Source: DAOMFB01 sp963801475
Lineage (GTDB): Bacteria > Acidobacteriota > Thermoanaerobaculia > UBA5066
Direction: 5' to 3'
Assembly (NCBI GenBank): GCA_963801475.1
Contig: CAWDEX010000001.1
Location: 248,001-312,000 of the forward strand
Length of the DNA: 64,000 bases
The translations under genes and the position numbers were made by a program. Shown here in pieces: positions 46,757-54,585 of this stretch (the stretch's first letter is position 1; every line of letters starts with the position of its first letter). The notes under the pieces were generated by a model. That model was given only the letters and a program-made list of their open reading frames with translations, was not told the origin of the DNA and searched no databases.

Positions 46757-48508
46757 TTAACGTTCCGGGAAGTACTCCCGCCAGCGGCGCGAAACCCGCG
46801 ACACCGTCTCAGGGTCGGCCGCCAGCTCGCGGGGCATCCAGGGCTTCGTGCGCGCGTCGATGACGACGGGCGCCGAGAAGGCGACGTGGTTGCGGACGAT
46901 GGACTTCCTCCCGTGCAGGTCGGCGGCCGGCTCGAAGCGCGTGAAGACCCGCCAGAGGAACGACGCCTCGTCCCGGGCCGTCGCCGCGGCGTCGTCGGCC
47001 AGGACGACGAGCGGCCAGGCCGCGACGGCCGGGTCGGCTGTCAGCCGCTCCGCGAAGCCCGAATCCTCGTCCCAGGACGGTCCCTCGACGACGAGCGCGC
47101 CCGGTGCGAAGACCGACGCGGCGCGCGCCCCCGCGGGGAGGACTCCGCGGAACTCCGCCGGGAGATCGCGAATCTTCTCGCCGAGTCCGACGAGGACCCC
47201 CTTGGACCCCTCGTTCACCTTCGGTCCCGTGTAGTCGAGCGTGTCCATGGAAAGGTTCGAGAAAACGAACAGGTCCGTCTCGAACCGGCAGCGCTCGAGG
47301 AGGTGGACGAGGAGGCCGCGGAAGTCGCGGAGGTCCCGCCGCGCATCGGTCAGGAGGAGGAACTTCGTCAGCGAGAGCTGCCCCTCCCCGAGGATGCGGA
47401 AGGCCGAGGCCATCGCCTCGCGCCCGTAGCGGTCCTTGACGACCGCCGCCGCGAGCGAGTGGAAGCCGGTATCGCCGTAGCTCCAGAGGTCGAGGACGCT
47501 CGGCATCAGGAGCGGGAAGAGCGGCGACAGGAGCTCCTGCACGTAGTCGCCGAGGAAGAAGTCCTCCTGCTTCGGCTTTCCGACGACCGTGGCGGGGAAG
47601 ACGGGCGCTCGGCGGCGGTAGACCCGTCCGACCTCGAGCACCGGGTAGTCGTGCGCCAGCGAGTAGTAGCCGTAGTGGTCGCCGAAGGGGCCCTCCGAGC
47701 GCCGCACCTTCGGCGGCACGTGCCCCGTGATGGCGAACTCCGCGGTCGCGAGAAGCCGGTGCGGGTGGCCAGGTACCTCGGCCATTGGGAGCTTCTCGCC
47801 GAGGACGAGCGAAGCGAGGAGGACCTCGGGGAGCCCCTCGGGAAGCGGCGTGATCGCCCCGAGGATCGCGGCGGGGGGCCCGCCGAGGAAGACCGTCAGA
47901 GGCAGCGCCTCGTCCCGGCTCTCGGCCACGTGGTAATGGAAGCCGCCCCCCTTGCCGATCTGCCAGTGGACGCCAAGCGTCGTCGAGTCGTGGATCTGCA
48001 TCCGGTACATCCCGAGGTTCGACTCGTGGCGCTCCGGGTGTTCCGTGTAAACGAGAGGGAGCGTCAGGAACGGGCCGCCGTCCTCGGGCCACTGCGTCAG
48101 GGCGGGGAGCGTCCTCAGGTCGAAGCGATCCTCCACGACCTCCGTCACCGGAGTCTCGGACGACCGCTTCGTGCCGACCTTCAGCGCCTGCCCGAAGAAG
48201 CCGCGGAAGCCCCAGACCCTCGCGGCCGTGGGCGGGAGCAGCTCCGTCGCCGCGCGAGCCGCCGTCTTCACGAACTCCGACGGGCGCGTCCCGAAGGCCA
48301 TCTCGATCCGCTTCTTTGTCCCGAAGAGATTCGTCACGACCGGGTACGGCGACCCCTTCGGGCGCGTGAAGAGAAGCGCCGGCCCCCCCTCCGCGATGAC
48401 GCGGCGGTGAATCTCGGGGATCTCCAGCCTCGGGTCGGCCTCAGCCGTCACCTCGGCGAGATCCCCCTCGCGCCGGAGGGCCGCGAGGTAGTCACGCAGG
48501 TCGCGCAC
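46757..48508 (-). CDS. UbiD-family prenylated-FMN decarboxylase
   Basis: A 583-residue UbiD-type decarboxylase. It opens RDLRDYLAALRREGDL and has the family's prFMN region HWQIGKGGGFHYHVA and the catalytic loop SEGPFGDHYGYYS. In E. coli UbiD this loop reads EGPFGE; an Asp here in place of the second Glu is seen in menaquinone-pathway (MqnL-like) members. The likely role is decarboxylation in quinone biosynthesis, but other aromatic acids are possible. No UbiX gene is visible in the window. The GTG start is supported by TAACCT six bases upstream. Confidence 0.88.
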   Translation of the reverse strand: MRDLRDYLAALRREGDLAEVTAEADPRLEIPEIHRRVIAEGGPALLFTRPKGSPYPVVTNLFGTKKRIEMAFGTRPSEFVKTAARAATELLPPTAARVWGFRGFFGQALKVGTKRSSETPVTEVVEDRFDLRTLPALTQWPEDGGPFLTLPLVYTEHPERHESNLGMYRMQIHDSTTLGVHWQIGKGGGFHYHVAESRDEALPLTVFLGGPPAAILGAITPLPEGLPEVLLASLVLGEKLPMAEVPGHPHRLLATAEFAITGHVPPKVRRSEGPFGDHYGYYSLAHDYPVLEVGRVYRRRAPVFPATVVGKPKQEDFFLGDYVQELLSPLFPLLMPSVLDLWSYGDTGFHSLAAAVVKDRYGREAMASAFRILGEGQLSLTKFLLLTDARRDLRDFRGLLVHLLERCRFETDLFVFSNLSMDTLDYTGPKVNEGSKGVLVGLGEKIRDLPAEFRGVLPAGARAASVFAPGALVVEGPSWDEDSGFAERLTADPAVAAWPLVVLADDAAATARDEASFLWRVFTRFEPAADLHGRKSIVRNHVAFSAPVVIDARTKPWMPRELAADPETVSRVSRRWREYFPER

Positions 48509-48514
48509 GTGCCG

Positions 48515-48520
48515 AGGTTA
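48515..48520 (-). promoter_or_regulatory. -10 box TAACCT of the UbiD gene
   Basis: TAACCT on the minus strand ends exactly six bases before the GTG at 48508, matching the leaderless spacing seen elsewhere in the window. The gap before the VapC gene is only 28 bases. Confidence 0.4.
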
Positions 48521-48536
48521 CTTCAGGCGCCGGAGC

Positions 48537-48962
48537 TCAGTCGGTATGGAGGATCTCGAGTCCCGGACAAGCGACGAAATCCCGGTCACGCGTCCAGAGC
48601 TGGGTGGCTCCGGCCTCGACCGCCGCGAGGCCTATTTGAAGATCGAAGATCCGGACGCCCCGGACGTTCAGCCGGCTCGCCAGCACCGCGAGGCGCCCCG
48701 CGAATCCGGGCCCCGGAGTGAAGACCTGTGCCCCGGCGTCGTGGACGAGGGCCTCGAGAAAGGCGCGCGCTTTCTGCAGCGTCGACGGGTGAGGGGCGGC
48801 CGGATGCGTGACGACGCTCCAGAACTCTCCGACCGACCCCAGGGAGAAGCCCCAGCCGTCCGGATCGCCCGCGGCCCGCTCGATGGCGCGGTATGCCGAA
48901 GCGTGCTGCGGGACGGAGGATCGATGTGCGTAGACGAGGAGATTCGTGTCGAGCGCGATCAT
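48537..48962 (-). CDS. vapC: VapC-type PIN-domain toxin
   Basis: A 141-residue PIN-domain ribonuclease. The four acidic residues that hold the metal are in place: Asp5 (IALDTN), Glu46 (VGEFW), Asp107 (RIFDLQI) and Asp126/128 (TRDRDF). VapC toxins cut tRNA or rRNA and are neutralised by VapB. The ATG overlaps the antitoxin stop (ATGA). It is the left member of the accessory island that ends at 52837. Confidence 0.88.
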   Translation of the reverse strand: MIALDTNLLVYAHRSSVPQHASAYRAIERAAGDPDGWGFSLGSVGEFWSVVTHPAAPHPSTLQKARAFLEALVHDAGAQVFTPGPGFAGRLAVLASRLNVRGVRIFDLQIGLAAVEAGATQLWTRDRDFVACPGLEILHTD

Positions 48963-49201
48963 CGCGTGCGGCGAAGAAACTCGTGCATCGCCGCGCGGCT
49001 CTCGAGGTCGAGGCCCGGCGGAAGGCCCCCCCGCACGGTCGGGAGACGGAGGGGCCCACGTTTCCGGCGGGGCCGGCCAGGAGCGGCCAGCTCCCTCCGA
49101 AGGCCCCGCGAGAGGATCTCCTTGAGCGAGGTCCGCGTCTCCGCGGCCCGCTTCTTCGCAGCGATCAGAAGCTCGTCCGGAAGTTCGACCGTCGTCTTCA
49201 T
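48959..49201 (-). CDS. vapB: VapB-type ribbon-helix-helix antitoxin
   Basis: An 80-residue antitoxin. The N-terminal MKTTVELPDELLIAAKKRA is a ribbon-helix-helix DNA-binding motif (Arc/MetJ type); the C-terminal part is basic and would wrap the toxin. The ATG at 49201 is chosen over one at 49213, because the latter lies inside the predicted -10 box and operator. It is directly upstream of vapC with a 4-base overlap. Confidence 0.85.
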   Translation of the reverse strand: MKTTVELPDELLIAAKKRAAETRTSLKEILSRGLRRELAAPGRPRRKRGPLRLPTVRGGLPPGLDLESRAAMHEFLRRTR

Positions 49202-49230
49202 ATGGGAACCCATATTACCGTATTTATGGG
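49200..49230 (-). promoter_or_regulatory. vapBC promoter and operator
   Basis: A perfect inverted repeat ATATGGG-AA-CCCATAT (49200-49215) overlaps the vapB start; a further TATGGG half-site is at 49225-49230. TAATAT on the minus strand (49212-49217) is the likely -10 box. This fits autoregulation by the VapB ribbon-helix-helix. Confidence 0.6.
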
Positions 49231-49234
49231 ATTC

Positions 49235-49295
49235 GCCGCGCCGAGAGGAGCAAAGATCTGTATGGCCCCACGCGGGTGCCGGGGCTCAGATCCGT
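49235..49295 (-). pseudogene. 5' remnant of a second Ser/Thr kinase gene
   Basis: On the minus strand, 17 bases past the intact kinase stop, a GGAGG ribosome site is followed by ACG-GAT-CTG and then codons for LSPGTRVGPY, the same opening as the intact kinase. The ATG expected there reads ACG. After the Tyr codon (49260) one base is missing; adding it back restores EIFAPLGA, the strand leading into the glycine loop. The match stops near 49235, where the vapBC promoter begins. So this is a dead kinase start truncated by or next to the toxin-antitoxin module. Confidence 0.7.
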
Positions 49296-49311
49296 TGGCG
49301 CCTCCGTTTCA

Positions 49312-51840
49312 TCAGCTTTTCGCTCCCTTCCCGACCAACAGCTTGAGAAGATCGTCGAGCGGGGCTTCGAGATACTTCGGCATCTCGCCACGGGCGCGGG
49401 ACTGCCCGAGAATTCTCGCGACCATCGTGGCCCCGTCCCGCGAGGCCGCAAGCACCTTCGCGAACCGGGAGTCGCCGTGCAGTATCTGGATGTCGGGGTC
49501 CGCGAACATCCAGTCGTAAGCGGGCGGGGCACCCACTTCGACACTCTTCTCGAGAATCCGGATCGCGTCGTCGATTCTCCCCGCCCGTGCCATCGCCGGA
49601 GCCGTGATGAGTGCGACATACCCGACGAACGCGGCGTCCGCACGGCTGTCGAAGACCGACGCGAGGATCTGCGGGGCGAGCGCTTCGGACGTCGCGTTGT
49701 CCCGCTGCGCCACCGCGAGCGCAAACCTCATATGGTTCCAGATTGCATTCTGGGTGCGCATCGCCGTGAGGGCGGGCTGACAGTCTCGGAGCGTTCTCTC
49801 GGCCTCCTCCAGCCGTCCGAGCCTGGTCAGCACGAAACCCCTCAAGAAACTCAATCCCAGCGGGAATTCGGGCTCCATCTTCAGCGCCCGGTCGATGACA
49901 ACGAGCGCTTCTCGCGGTCGCCCGAGCCAGCACAGACCAACGACAGCGTTCCCAGCCCCGCTGAGTAGGAAGGGATCGAGTTCAGAAGCGCGCAGGGTGG
50001 CGGCGACCATGAGTGCATTCGAGCCTGGGCTGTTCACCGTCAGTCCCAGGTTCATGTGGGCCCAGGCGTCGCGCGGCGCGAAGGCAACGGCCTTGACCGC
50101 GTAATCGACACCCCGTTCAGGGTCGGCGTGGGTGGCGTACTGCTCGACCGCGCTCAAAGCCGCCCAGGCCTCGCCGCAGCGCGGGTCGATCCCAAGGGCG
50201 CGGCGAGCCCACGACTCCGCTTGTCTCAGCGTGTCGTGCACGTCGCCTTCAACTTCGTAACGAACTGCGAACAACTGCGCGACCCTGCCCGCGGCAGTGG
50301 CGAAATACGGATCGAGTGTGAGGGCCCGCGTGAACGCCGCCGCGGCCGCTTCGAAAACCTGGCGGTTGGGGTTGATGCCGTGGTAGCGATTGAAGTTGTA
50401 CATCCCCTCGCGGAACGCCAGCTCCGCTTCGGACGACAGGCCTGACGTCGGGACCGGAGAAGTGGACGGCCTGACCGCGAGGCGAATCCCATCTGCCGCC
50501 TGGCGCGCGAGGTCGTTGTAGTTCTCACGCGGGCCTTCGTACTGCTGTCCCCACCGGACCTTTCTCGTCGCCGCATCGACGAGCTGAACATTGAGGGCGA
50601 ATCGCCCCGGTGAAGAGGTGATCGACGTGACGATGAAGGAAGAGGCCTGGTACAGCTCAGATAGCTTAGTGAGATCGCCCTTGATCTTTTCGACTTCGAA
50701 ACTGGAAGGCGGCACCTTCGTGTCGATCCCTTCGACCTGGGATAGGAGCGTCGAAATGGTTCCCGGCACGGCGTCTGTCAGATAGGCGACCTCGGGGGCG
50801 CCGTAGACCTTGCAGGGAAGGGCGAGGACGCTGGGGACGGCCTTGGAGGTCGCGGCCTGTTTCCGAACGACGAACAGGGTGCCGGCGGCAAGGAGAACGA
50901 CGGCGATTGCGGCGCCCGCGAGGAGTTTCCGGTGACGGTGGATCCAGACGCCTGCCGGCGACATGGCGACGCCTTCCGTCGCCGTCGAAAGATCGCGCAG
51001 GGACTCCAGCGCGAAGGCGACGTCGCGGGCCGACTGGTAGCGGGCATCCGGGTCCTTTTCGAGGCAGTGCCGGACAACGTTTTCCAAGACGGCCGGGACG
51101 CTGCGGTTGGTTTCGGAAAGGTCCGGTGGCTCTTCAAGGAGGATGGCCGTCATCGTTTCGGCCGGGGTTTCCCTCTGGAAGGGGCGCCTCCCCGAGAGCA
51201 TCTCGTAAAGGACGACCCCGAACGAGAAGAGGTCGGTTCTCGCGTCCACGGCCTGGCCGCGGATCTGCTCGGGGGACATGTAGGCCACCGTGCCGATGGC
51301 TGTCCCGGGTTGCGTGGCGCTTTCGGTGGGCGTTTCGGTGTCGACGCCAGACGACTCGAAGGACAGAAGGAGCTTTGCGACGCCGAAGTCGAGGATCTTG
51401 ACGTGCCCGTCCTTCGTGACGAAGACGTTTTCGGGCTTGATGTCGCGGTGGACAATCCCCTTTTCGTGCGCGGCGGCGAGACCATGCGCGATCTGGATGG
51501 CGTATGCGACGGCCTTCTTCTGCGGCAGGGGGCTACCCAGCTTCTCTCGGAGGGACTCGCCCTGCAGAAGCTCCGAGACGATGAAAGGGCTCCCCTCGTG
51601 CGACCCCACGTCGTGAACGACGAGGATGCAGGGGTGGTCGAGCTGGGACGCGGCGCGGGCTTCCTTCTCGAAGCGCGACAGCCGTTCGGGATCCGAGGCA
51701 AGCTGCTGACGAACGACCTTGACGGCGACGTCGCGCCCCAGCCGTGTGTCTTTGGCCCTATAGACCTCTCCCATGCCGCCGGCGCCGAGAGCGGCGAGGA
51801 TCTCGTATGGGCCGAGGCGCGTGCCGGGGGAGAGGGCCAT
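49312..51840 (-). CDS. PknB-type Ser/Thr protein kinase with periplasmic TPR region
   Basis: An 842-residue receptor-like kinase. The cytoplasmic kinase domain (10-290) is complete: glycine loop GAGGMGEVY, Lys41 in VAVKVV, HRDIKPEN (131-138) and DFG (151-153), then AYMSPEQ. One membrane segment lies at about 305-325. The outer part has a propeller-like strand-rich section and TPR-like repeats to the C-terminus (AFTRALTLDPYFATA, AVKAVAFAPRDAWAH). Such kinases sense outside signals in Acidobacteria. GGAGG precedes the ATG. Codon use in the outer part is less GC-rich than in the neighbours. Kinase remnants lie on both sides. Confidence 0.92.
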   Translation of the reverse strand: MALSPGTRLGPYEILAALGAGGMGEVYRAKDTRLGRDVAVKVVRQQLASDPERLSRFEKEARAASQLDHPCILVVHDVGSHEGSPFIVSELLQGESLREKLGSPLPQKKAVAYAIQIAHGLAAAHEKGIVHRDIKPENVFVTKDGHVKILDFGVAKLLLSFESSGVDTETPTESATQPGTAIGTVAYMSPEQIRGQAVDARTDLFSFGVVLYEMLSGRRPFQRETPAETMTAILLEEPPDLSETNRSVPAVLENVVRHCLEKDPDARYQSARDVAFALESLRDLSTATEGVAMSPAGVWIHRHRKLLAGAAIAVVLLAAGTLFVVRKQAATSKAVPSVLALPCKVYGAPEVAYLTDAVPGTISTLLSQVEGIDTKVPPSSFEVEKIKGDLTKLSELYQASSFIVTSITSSPGRFALNVQLVDAATRKVRWGQQYEGPRENYNDLARQAADGIRLAVRPSTSPVPTSGLSSEAELAFREGMYNFNRYHGINPNRQVFEAAAAAFTRALTLDPYFATAAGRVAQLFAVRYEVEGDVHDTLRQAESWARRALGIDPRCGEAWAALSAVEQYATHADPERGVDYAVKAVAFAPRDAWAHMNLGLTVNSPGSNALMVAATLRASELDPFLLSGAGNAVVGLCWLGRPREALVVIDRALKMEPEFPLGLSFLRGFVLTRLGRLEEAERTLRDCQPALTAMRTQNAIWNHMRFALAVAQRDNATSEALAPQILASVFDSRADAAFVGYVALITAPAMARAGRIDDAIRILEKSVEVGAPPAYDWMFADPDIQILHGDSRFAKVLAASRDGATMVARILGQSRARGEMPKYLEAPLDDLLKLLVGKGAKS

Positions 51841-51937
51841 TGGCCTGCCTCCCCGGGTCGTTGGAAGGGGCGGGTCGTGCCCCCCCGGCGCGACGACGCT
51901 CGTTCCCGAGGCCCGTCAGGGTCGTGTTACTGCGGGA

Positions 51938-51993
51938 AGTCTATCCCTTCAGACGATCGAGCAGGTCAAAGTCAGAACGCGATCTTGATCGCG
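51938..51993. promoter_or_regulatory. Kinase promoter and nearby palindrome
   Basis: TAGACT on the minus strand (51938-51943) is a likely -10 for the kinase, giving a leader near 90 bases; TTGACC lies 20 bases upstream, rather far. A perfect palindrome CGCGATC-TT-GATCGCG (51978-51993) sits between this promoter and the divergent mntA gene and could bind a regulator of either. The remaining gap (51841-52054) shows nothing else. Confidence 0.4.
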
Positions 51994-52042
51994 GCCCGGA
52001 GCTTAAGCGGGAGCGGCCTTTTCCCGGGTTCCGGAGCCGCGG

Positions 52043-52048
52043 TATTCT
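52043..52048 (+). promoter_or_regulatory. -10 box TATTCT of mntA
   Basis: TATTCT ends exactly six bases before the ATG at 52055. This supports that ATG as the original start of the now frameshifted mntA gene. Confidence 0.45.
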
Positions 52049-52054
52049 CGCCTC

Positions 52055-52364
52055 ATGAACCTCGTGCTAGAGGGGAAGGAGCAGCCGCTCGACCGAACTC
52101 TGCCGGCGATACCACGTCCGGCGGCTGTCGCTCTTCGGCTCCGCGACCCGCGCCGATTTCGACCCGGACCGGAGCGACGTGGACTTCCTGGTCGAGTTCG
52201 ACGACCCGCCGGATGGCCGATACGCGAATCAGTACTTCGGCCTGCTCAGGGACCTCGAGGTGCTTTTCGACAGACCAGTCGACCTCGTGGAATCCAGCGC
52301 GATCCGGAATCCGTGGTTCCGGCGCGGCGTCGACGCTTCGGCCACGGTGCTCTTTGCAGCCTGA
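52055..52364 (+). pseudogene. mntA: MntA-like nucleotidyltransferase antitoxin, frameshifted
   Basis: The gene starts MNLVLEGKEQPLD at 52055, the usual opening of MNT proteins, but the rest (LCRRYHVRRLSLFGSATR, then DRSDVDFLVEF to the stop at 52364) is in another frame with no start codon of its own. Removing one base near 52091-52095 joins them into a normal protein of about 100 residues with the nucleotidyltransferase motif GSATRADFDPDRSDVD. It should block the HepT toxin by adenylylation. Either a real inactivating mutation or a sequencing error. Confidence 0.75.
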
Positions 52365-52692
52365 ATCGGCGAAGCTCCTGTGGGATGCGCGGGAAGCCTG
52401 CCGCCTGGTGCGGGAGTTCACGACCGGGCGGACATTCGACGAATACAAAGACAACGCCCTCCTCCGCTCCGGCGTCGAGAGGCAGCTCGAAATCGTCGGC
52501 GAGGCCCTCCGCCGTCTGTCCCGGATGGACCCGGAGACGGCCTCGCGCATTCCGGACGTCGAGTCGGTCGTCGGATTCCGAAACGTCCTGGCGCACGGAT
52601 ACGACGCCGTCAGTGATCGCGTGTCGTGGGACATCGTCCAGCGCTACGTCCCAGCTCTTCTCTCCGTCCTCGAGGGTGTCCTCGGATCCTGA
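52354..52692 (+). CDS. hepT: HepT-like HEPN toxin
   Basis: A 112-residue HEPN ribonuclease. The catalytic RX4HXY motif is R76-NVLA-H81-G-Y83, and the KDNALLRSGVERQLEIVGEA helix (in parts) is typical of DUF86/HepT. The TTG start at 52354 overlaps the mntA stop. With its antitoxin partner frameshifted, the toxin would be unrestrained unless the shift is an artefact or HepT is inactive or silent. Confidence 0.85.
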   Translation: MQPESAKLLWDAREACRLVREFTTGRTFDEYKDNALLRSGVERQLEIVGEALRRLSRMDPETASRIPDVESVVGFRNVLAHGYDAVSDRVSWDIVQRYVPALLSVLEGVLGS

Positions 52693-52705
52693 CCCCGCTC
52701 CCACC

Positions 52706-52837
52706 GGGTAGGACCTTGATGGCAACGTCGCGACCCAGTTGCACACGCCGCGCCCGGTAGACGTCGCCCACGCCGCCGGGTCCTATGGGGGAAATGACCT
52801 CGTACGAACCGAGTCGCGTGCCGGGGGCGAGACCCAA
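52706..52837 (-). pseudogene. 5' remnant of a third Ser/Thr kinase gene
   Basis: Forty-four codons from a TTG at 52837 (GGAG eight bases upstream) encode LGLAPGTRLGSYEVI, the glycine loop PGGVGDVYRAR and VAIKVLP with the catalytic Lys. The kinase homology ends at 52706, 14 bases from the hepT stop on the other strand. The rest of the kinase domain is missing, so this is a truncated gene, probably cut by arrival of the mntA/hepT module or by a deletion. Confidence 0.8.
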
Positions 52838-52853
52838 GTCGCTATCTCCGTCC

Positions 52854-53819
52854 TCAGGCGAACTTGTCCGTCGCGGCGACGAGGGCGCGGCAGTTCGGCG
52901 GCTCCCACGCGCTGTGGCCGGCGTCGGGCGAGATGATGAGGTCCGCCTCGGGCCACGCGCGGTGGAGCGCCCACGCACTGAAGATCGGGCAGACGACGTC
53001 GTAGCGCCCCTGCACGATCACGCCCGGAATGTGGCGGATTCTGCCTGCGTCACGCAGGAGCTGGTCGTCCGCCTCGAAGAAGCCCCGGTTCACGAAGTAG
53101 TGGGCCTCGATCCGCGCGAAGGCGAGCGCGAACTCGTCCTCCTCGTAGTGGCCCGTGAAGGCGGCATCCGGCAGGAGCTTCGACGTGGCGCCCTCCCAGC
53201 CGCTCCAGATCTTCGCGGCCGCGAGGCGCGCGGCGGGGTCGTCGCTCGTGAGGCGCCTGTGGTACGCCTTCACGAGGTCGCCGCGCTCGGCCTCGGGAAT
53301 GTGCGCGAGGTACGGCTCCCACGCGTCCGGGAAGAGGATCGAGGCGCCTTCCTGGTAGAACCAGTCGATCTCCTTCTTGCGTAGCAGGAAGATCCCGCGC
53401 AGGACGAGCTCGGTGACTCGGTCCGGGTGCGTCTCGGCGTACGCGAGCGCGAGTGTCGAGCCCCACGAGCCGCCGAAGACCTGCCAGCGGTCGATCCCGA
53501 GATCCGTGCGGAGCTTCTCGATGTCCGAGACGAGGTCCCAGGTCGTGTTCGCCTCGAGGCTCGCGTACGGCGTGGACTTGCCGCTGCCGCGCTGGTCGAA
53601 GACGACGATGCGGTACTTGTCCGGGTGGAAGAAACGGCGCACCTTCGGGTCCGAGCCGCCGCCGGGGCCGCCGTGGAGGAACACGGCGGGCTTTCCTTTC
53701 GGGTTTCCGCTTTCCTCCCAGTAGATCGTGTGGATGTCCGAGACCTTCAGCATCCCCGTGCGATACGGCTCGATCGGGGGGTAAAGCCAGGTGACGGGGT
53801 CCTTGAGCGGGTGCGCCAT
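52854..53819 (-). CDS. pip: Proline iminopeptidase
   Basis: A 321-residue alpha/beta hydrolase that removes N-terminal proline from peptides (S33 family). HGGPGGG (49-55) forms the oxyanion hole, DQRGSGKS (75-82) and the nucleophile GGSWGS with Ser118 follow, and Asp in QGRYDVVCP and His in DAGHSAWE complete the triad. Length fits the family. It is cytosolic (no signal peptide). GGAGG precedes the ATG. It suits the peptide-utilising profile of the window. Confidence 0.95.
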   Translation of the reverse strand: MAHPLKDPVTWLYPPIEPYRTGMLKVSDIHTIYWEESGNPKGKPAVFLHGGPGGGSDPKVRRFFHPDKYRIVVFDQRGSGKSTPYASLEANTTWDLVSDIEKLRTDLGIDRWQVFGGSWGSTLALAYAETHPDRVTELVLRGIFLLRKKEIDWFYQEGASILFPDAWEPYLAHIPEAERGDLVKAYHRRLTSDDPAARLAAAKIWSGWEGATSKLLPDAAFTGHYEEDEFALAFARIEAHYFVNRGFFEADDQLLRDAGRIRHIPGVIVQGRYDVVCPIFSAWALHRAWPEADLIISPDAGHSAWEPPNCRALVAATDKFA

Positions 53820-53886
53820 GCGAAACCTCCGCCCCGGATCGTGCCAGAGTCCGCGCCGGAACGCCGGAAGGTCGTCCGCGGAGCCC

Positions 53887-54585
53887 TCAGGCCAGGTCGA
53901 AGACGAGGACCTCGGCGGCTGAGGGCGTTGAGATGCGGAGCTCTTTCTCGTCCGAGACGGCCGCGCCGTCGCCTTCGCGAAGCGCGAGGCCGTTCAGGGC
54001 GATCTCTCCCGTGGCCACGTGGACCCAGCCGTGCCGACCCGGGGCGAACGGATGCGTGATCGCGTCACCCTTCTTCAGCCGGCCGATCCGGATTGCCGCG
54101 TCCTGGCGGATCGTCACGGCGTCGGGACCCGGCTTCCGCGCCGCAACGACGTGGAGGCGGCCGTCGAGAAGCGCCGGGTCGAGCGCCTTCTCCTCGTAGC
54201 CGGTCGCGAGGCCCTTGGCCTCCGGGACGATCCAGATCTGGAGGAAGTGAAGCGGATCGGTCTTCGAGGGGTTGAACTCGCTGTGCCGGATGCCGGTTCC
54301 GGCGCTCATCCGCTGGACCATTCCCGGGCGGAGGACCGAGCCCGAGCCGAGGCTGTCCTTGTGCTCGAGCGCCCCCTCGAGAACCCAGGACACGATCTCC
54401 ATGTCTCGGTGGCCGTGCGTGGGGAAGCCGGCCCCCGGGACGACGCGGTCGTCGTTGAGGACCAGAAGGCTCCGGAATCCGGCGTGCCGCGGGTCCCAGT
54501 GCTCCCCGAAGGAGAAGGTGTGGCGGCTGTCGAGCCATCCGACTTCGGTGTGGAAGCGTTCGGCGGCGGGGCGCAGGGTGATCAT
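53887..54585 (-). CDS. Pirin-family bicupin (quercetinase-like)
   Basis: A 232-residue pirin (YhhW-type). Metal ligands are in place: His57 and His59 in PTHGHRDMEIV, His101 and Glu103 in RHSEFN. Residues 1-130 are the first cupin and the C-terminal half the second. Some pirins open quercetin; others act as redox-linked regulators, so the role is open. Its ATG overlaps the stop of a frameshifted Rrf2 gene, which may be its regulator. Confidence 0.9.
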   Translation of the reverse strand: MITLRPAAERFHTEVGWLDSRHTFSFGEHWDPRHAGFRSLLVLNDDRVVPGAGFPTHGHRDMEIVSWVLEGALEHKDSLGSGSVLRPGMVQRMSAGTGIRHSEFNPSKTDPLHFLQIWIVPEAKGLATGYEEKALDPALLDGRLHVVAARKPGPDAVTIRQDAAIRIGRLKKGDAITHPFAPGRHGWVHVATGEIALNGLALREGDGAAVSDEKELRISTPSAAEVLVFDLA

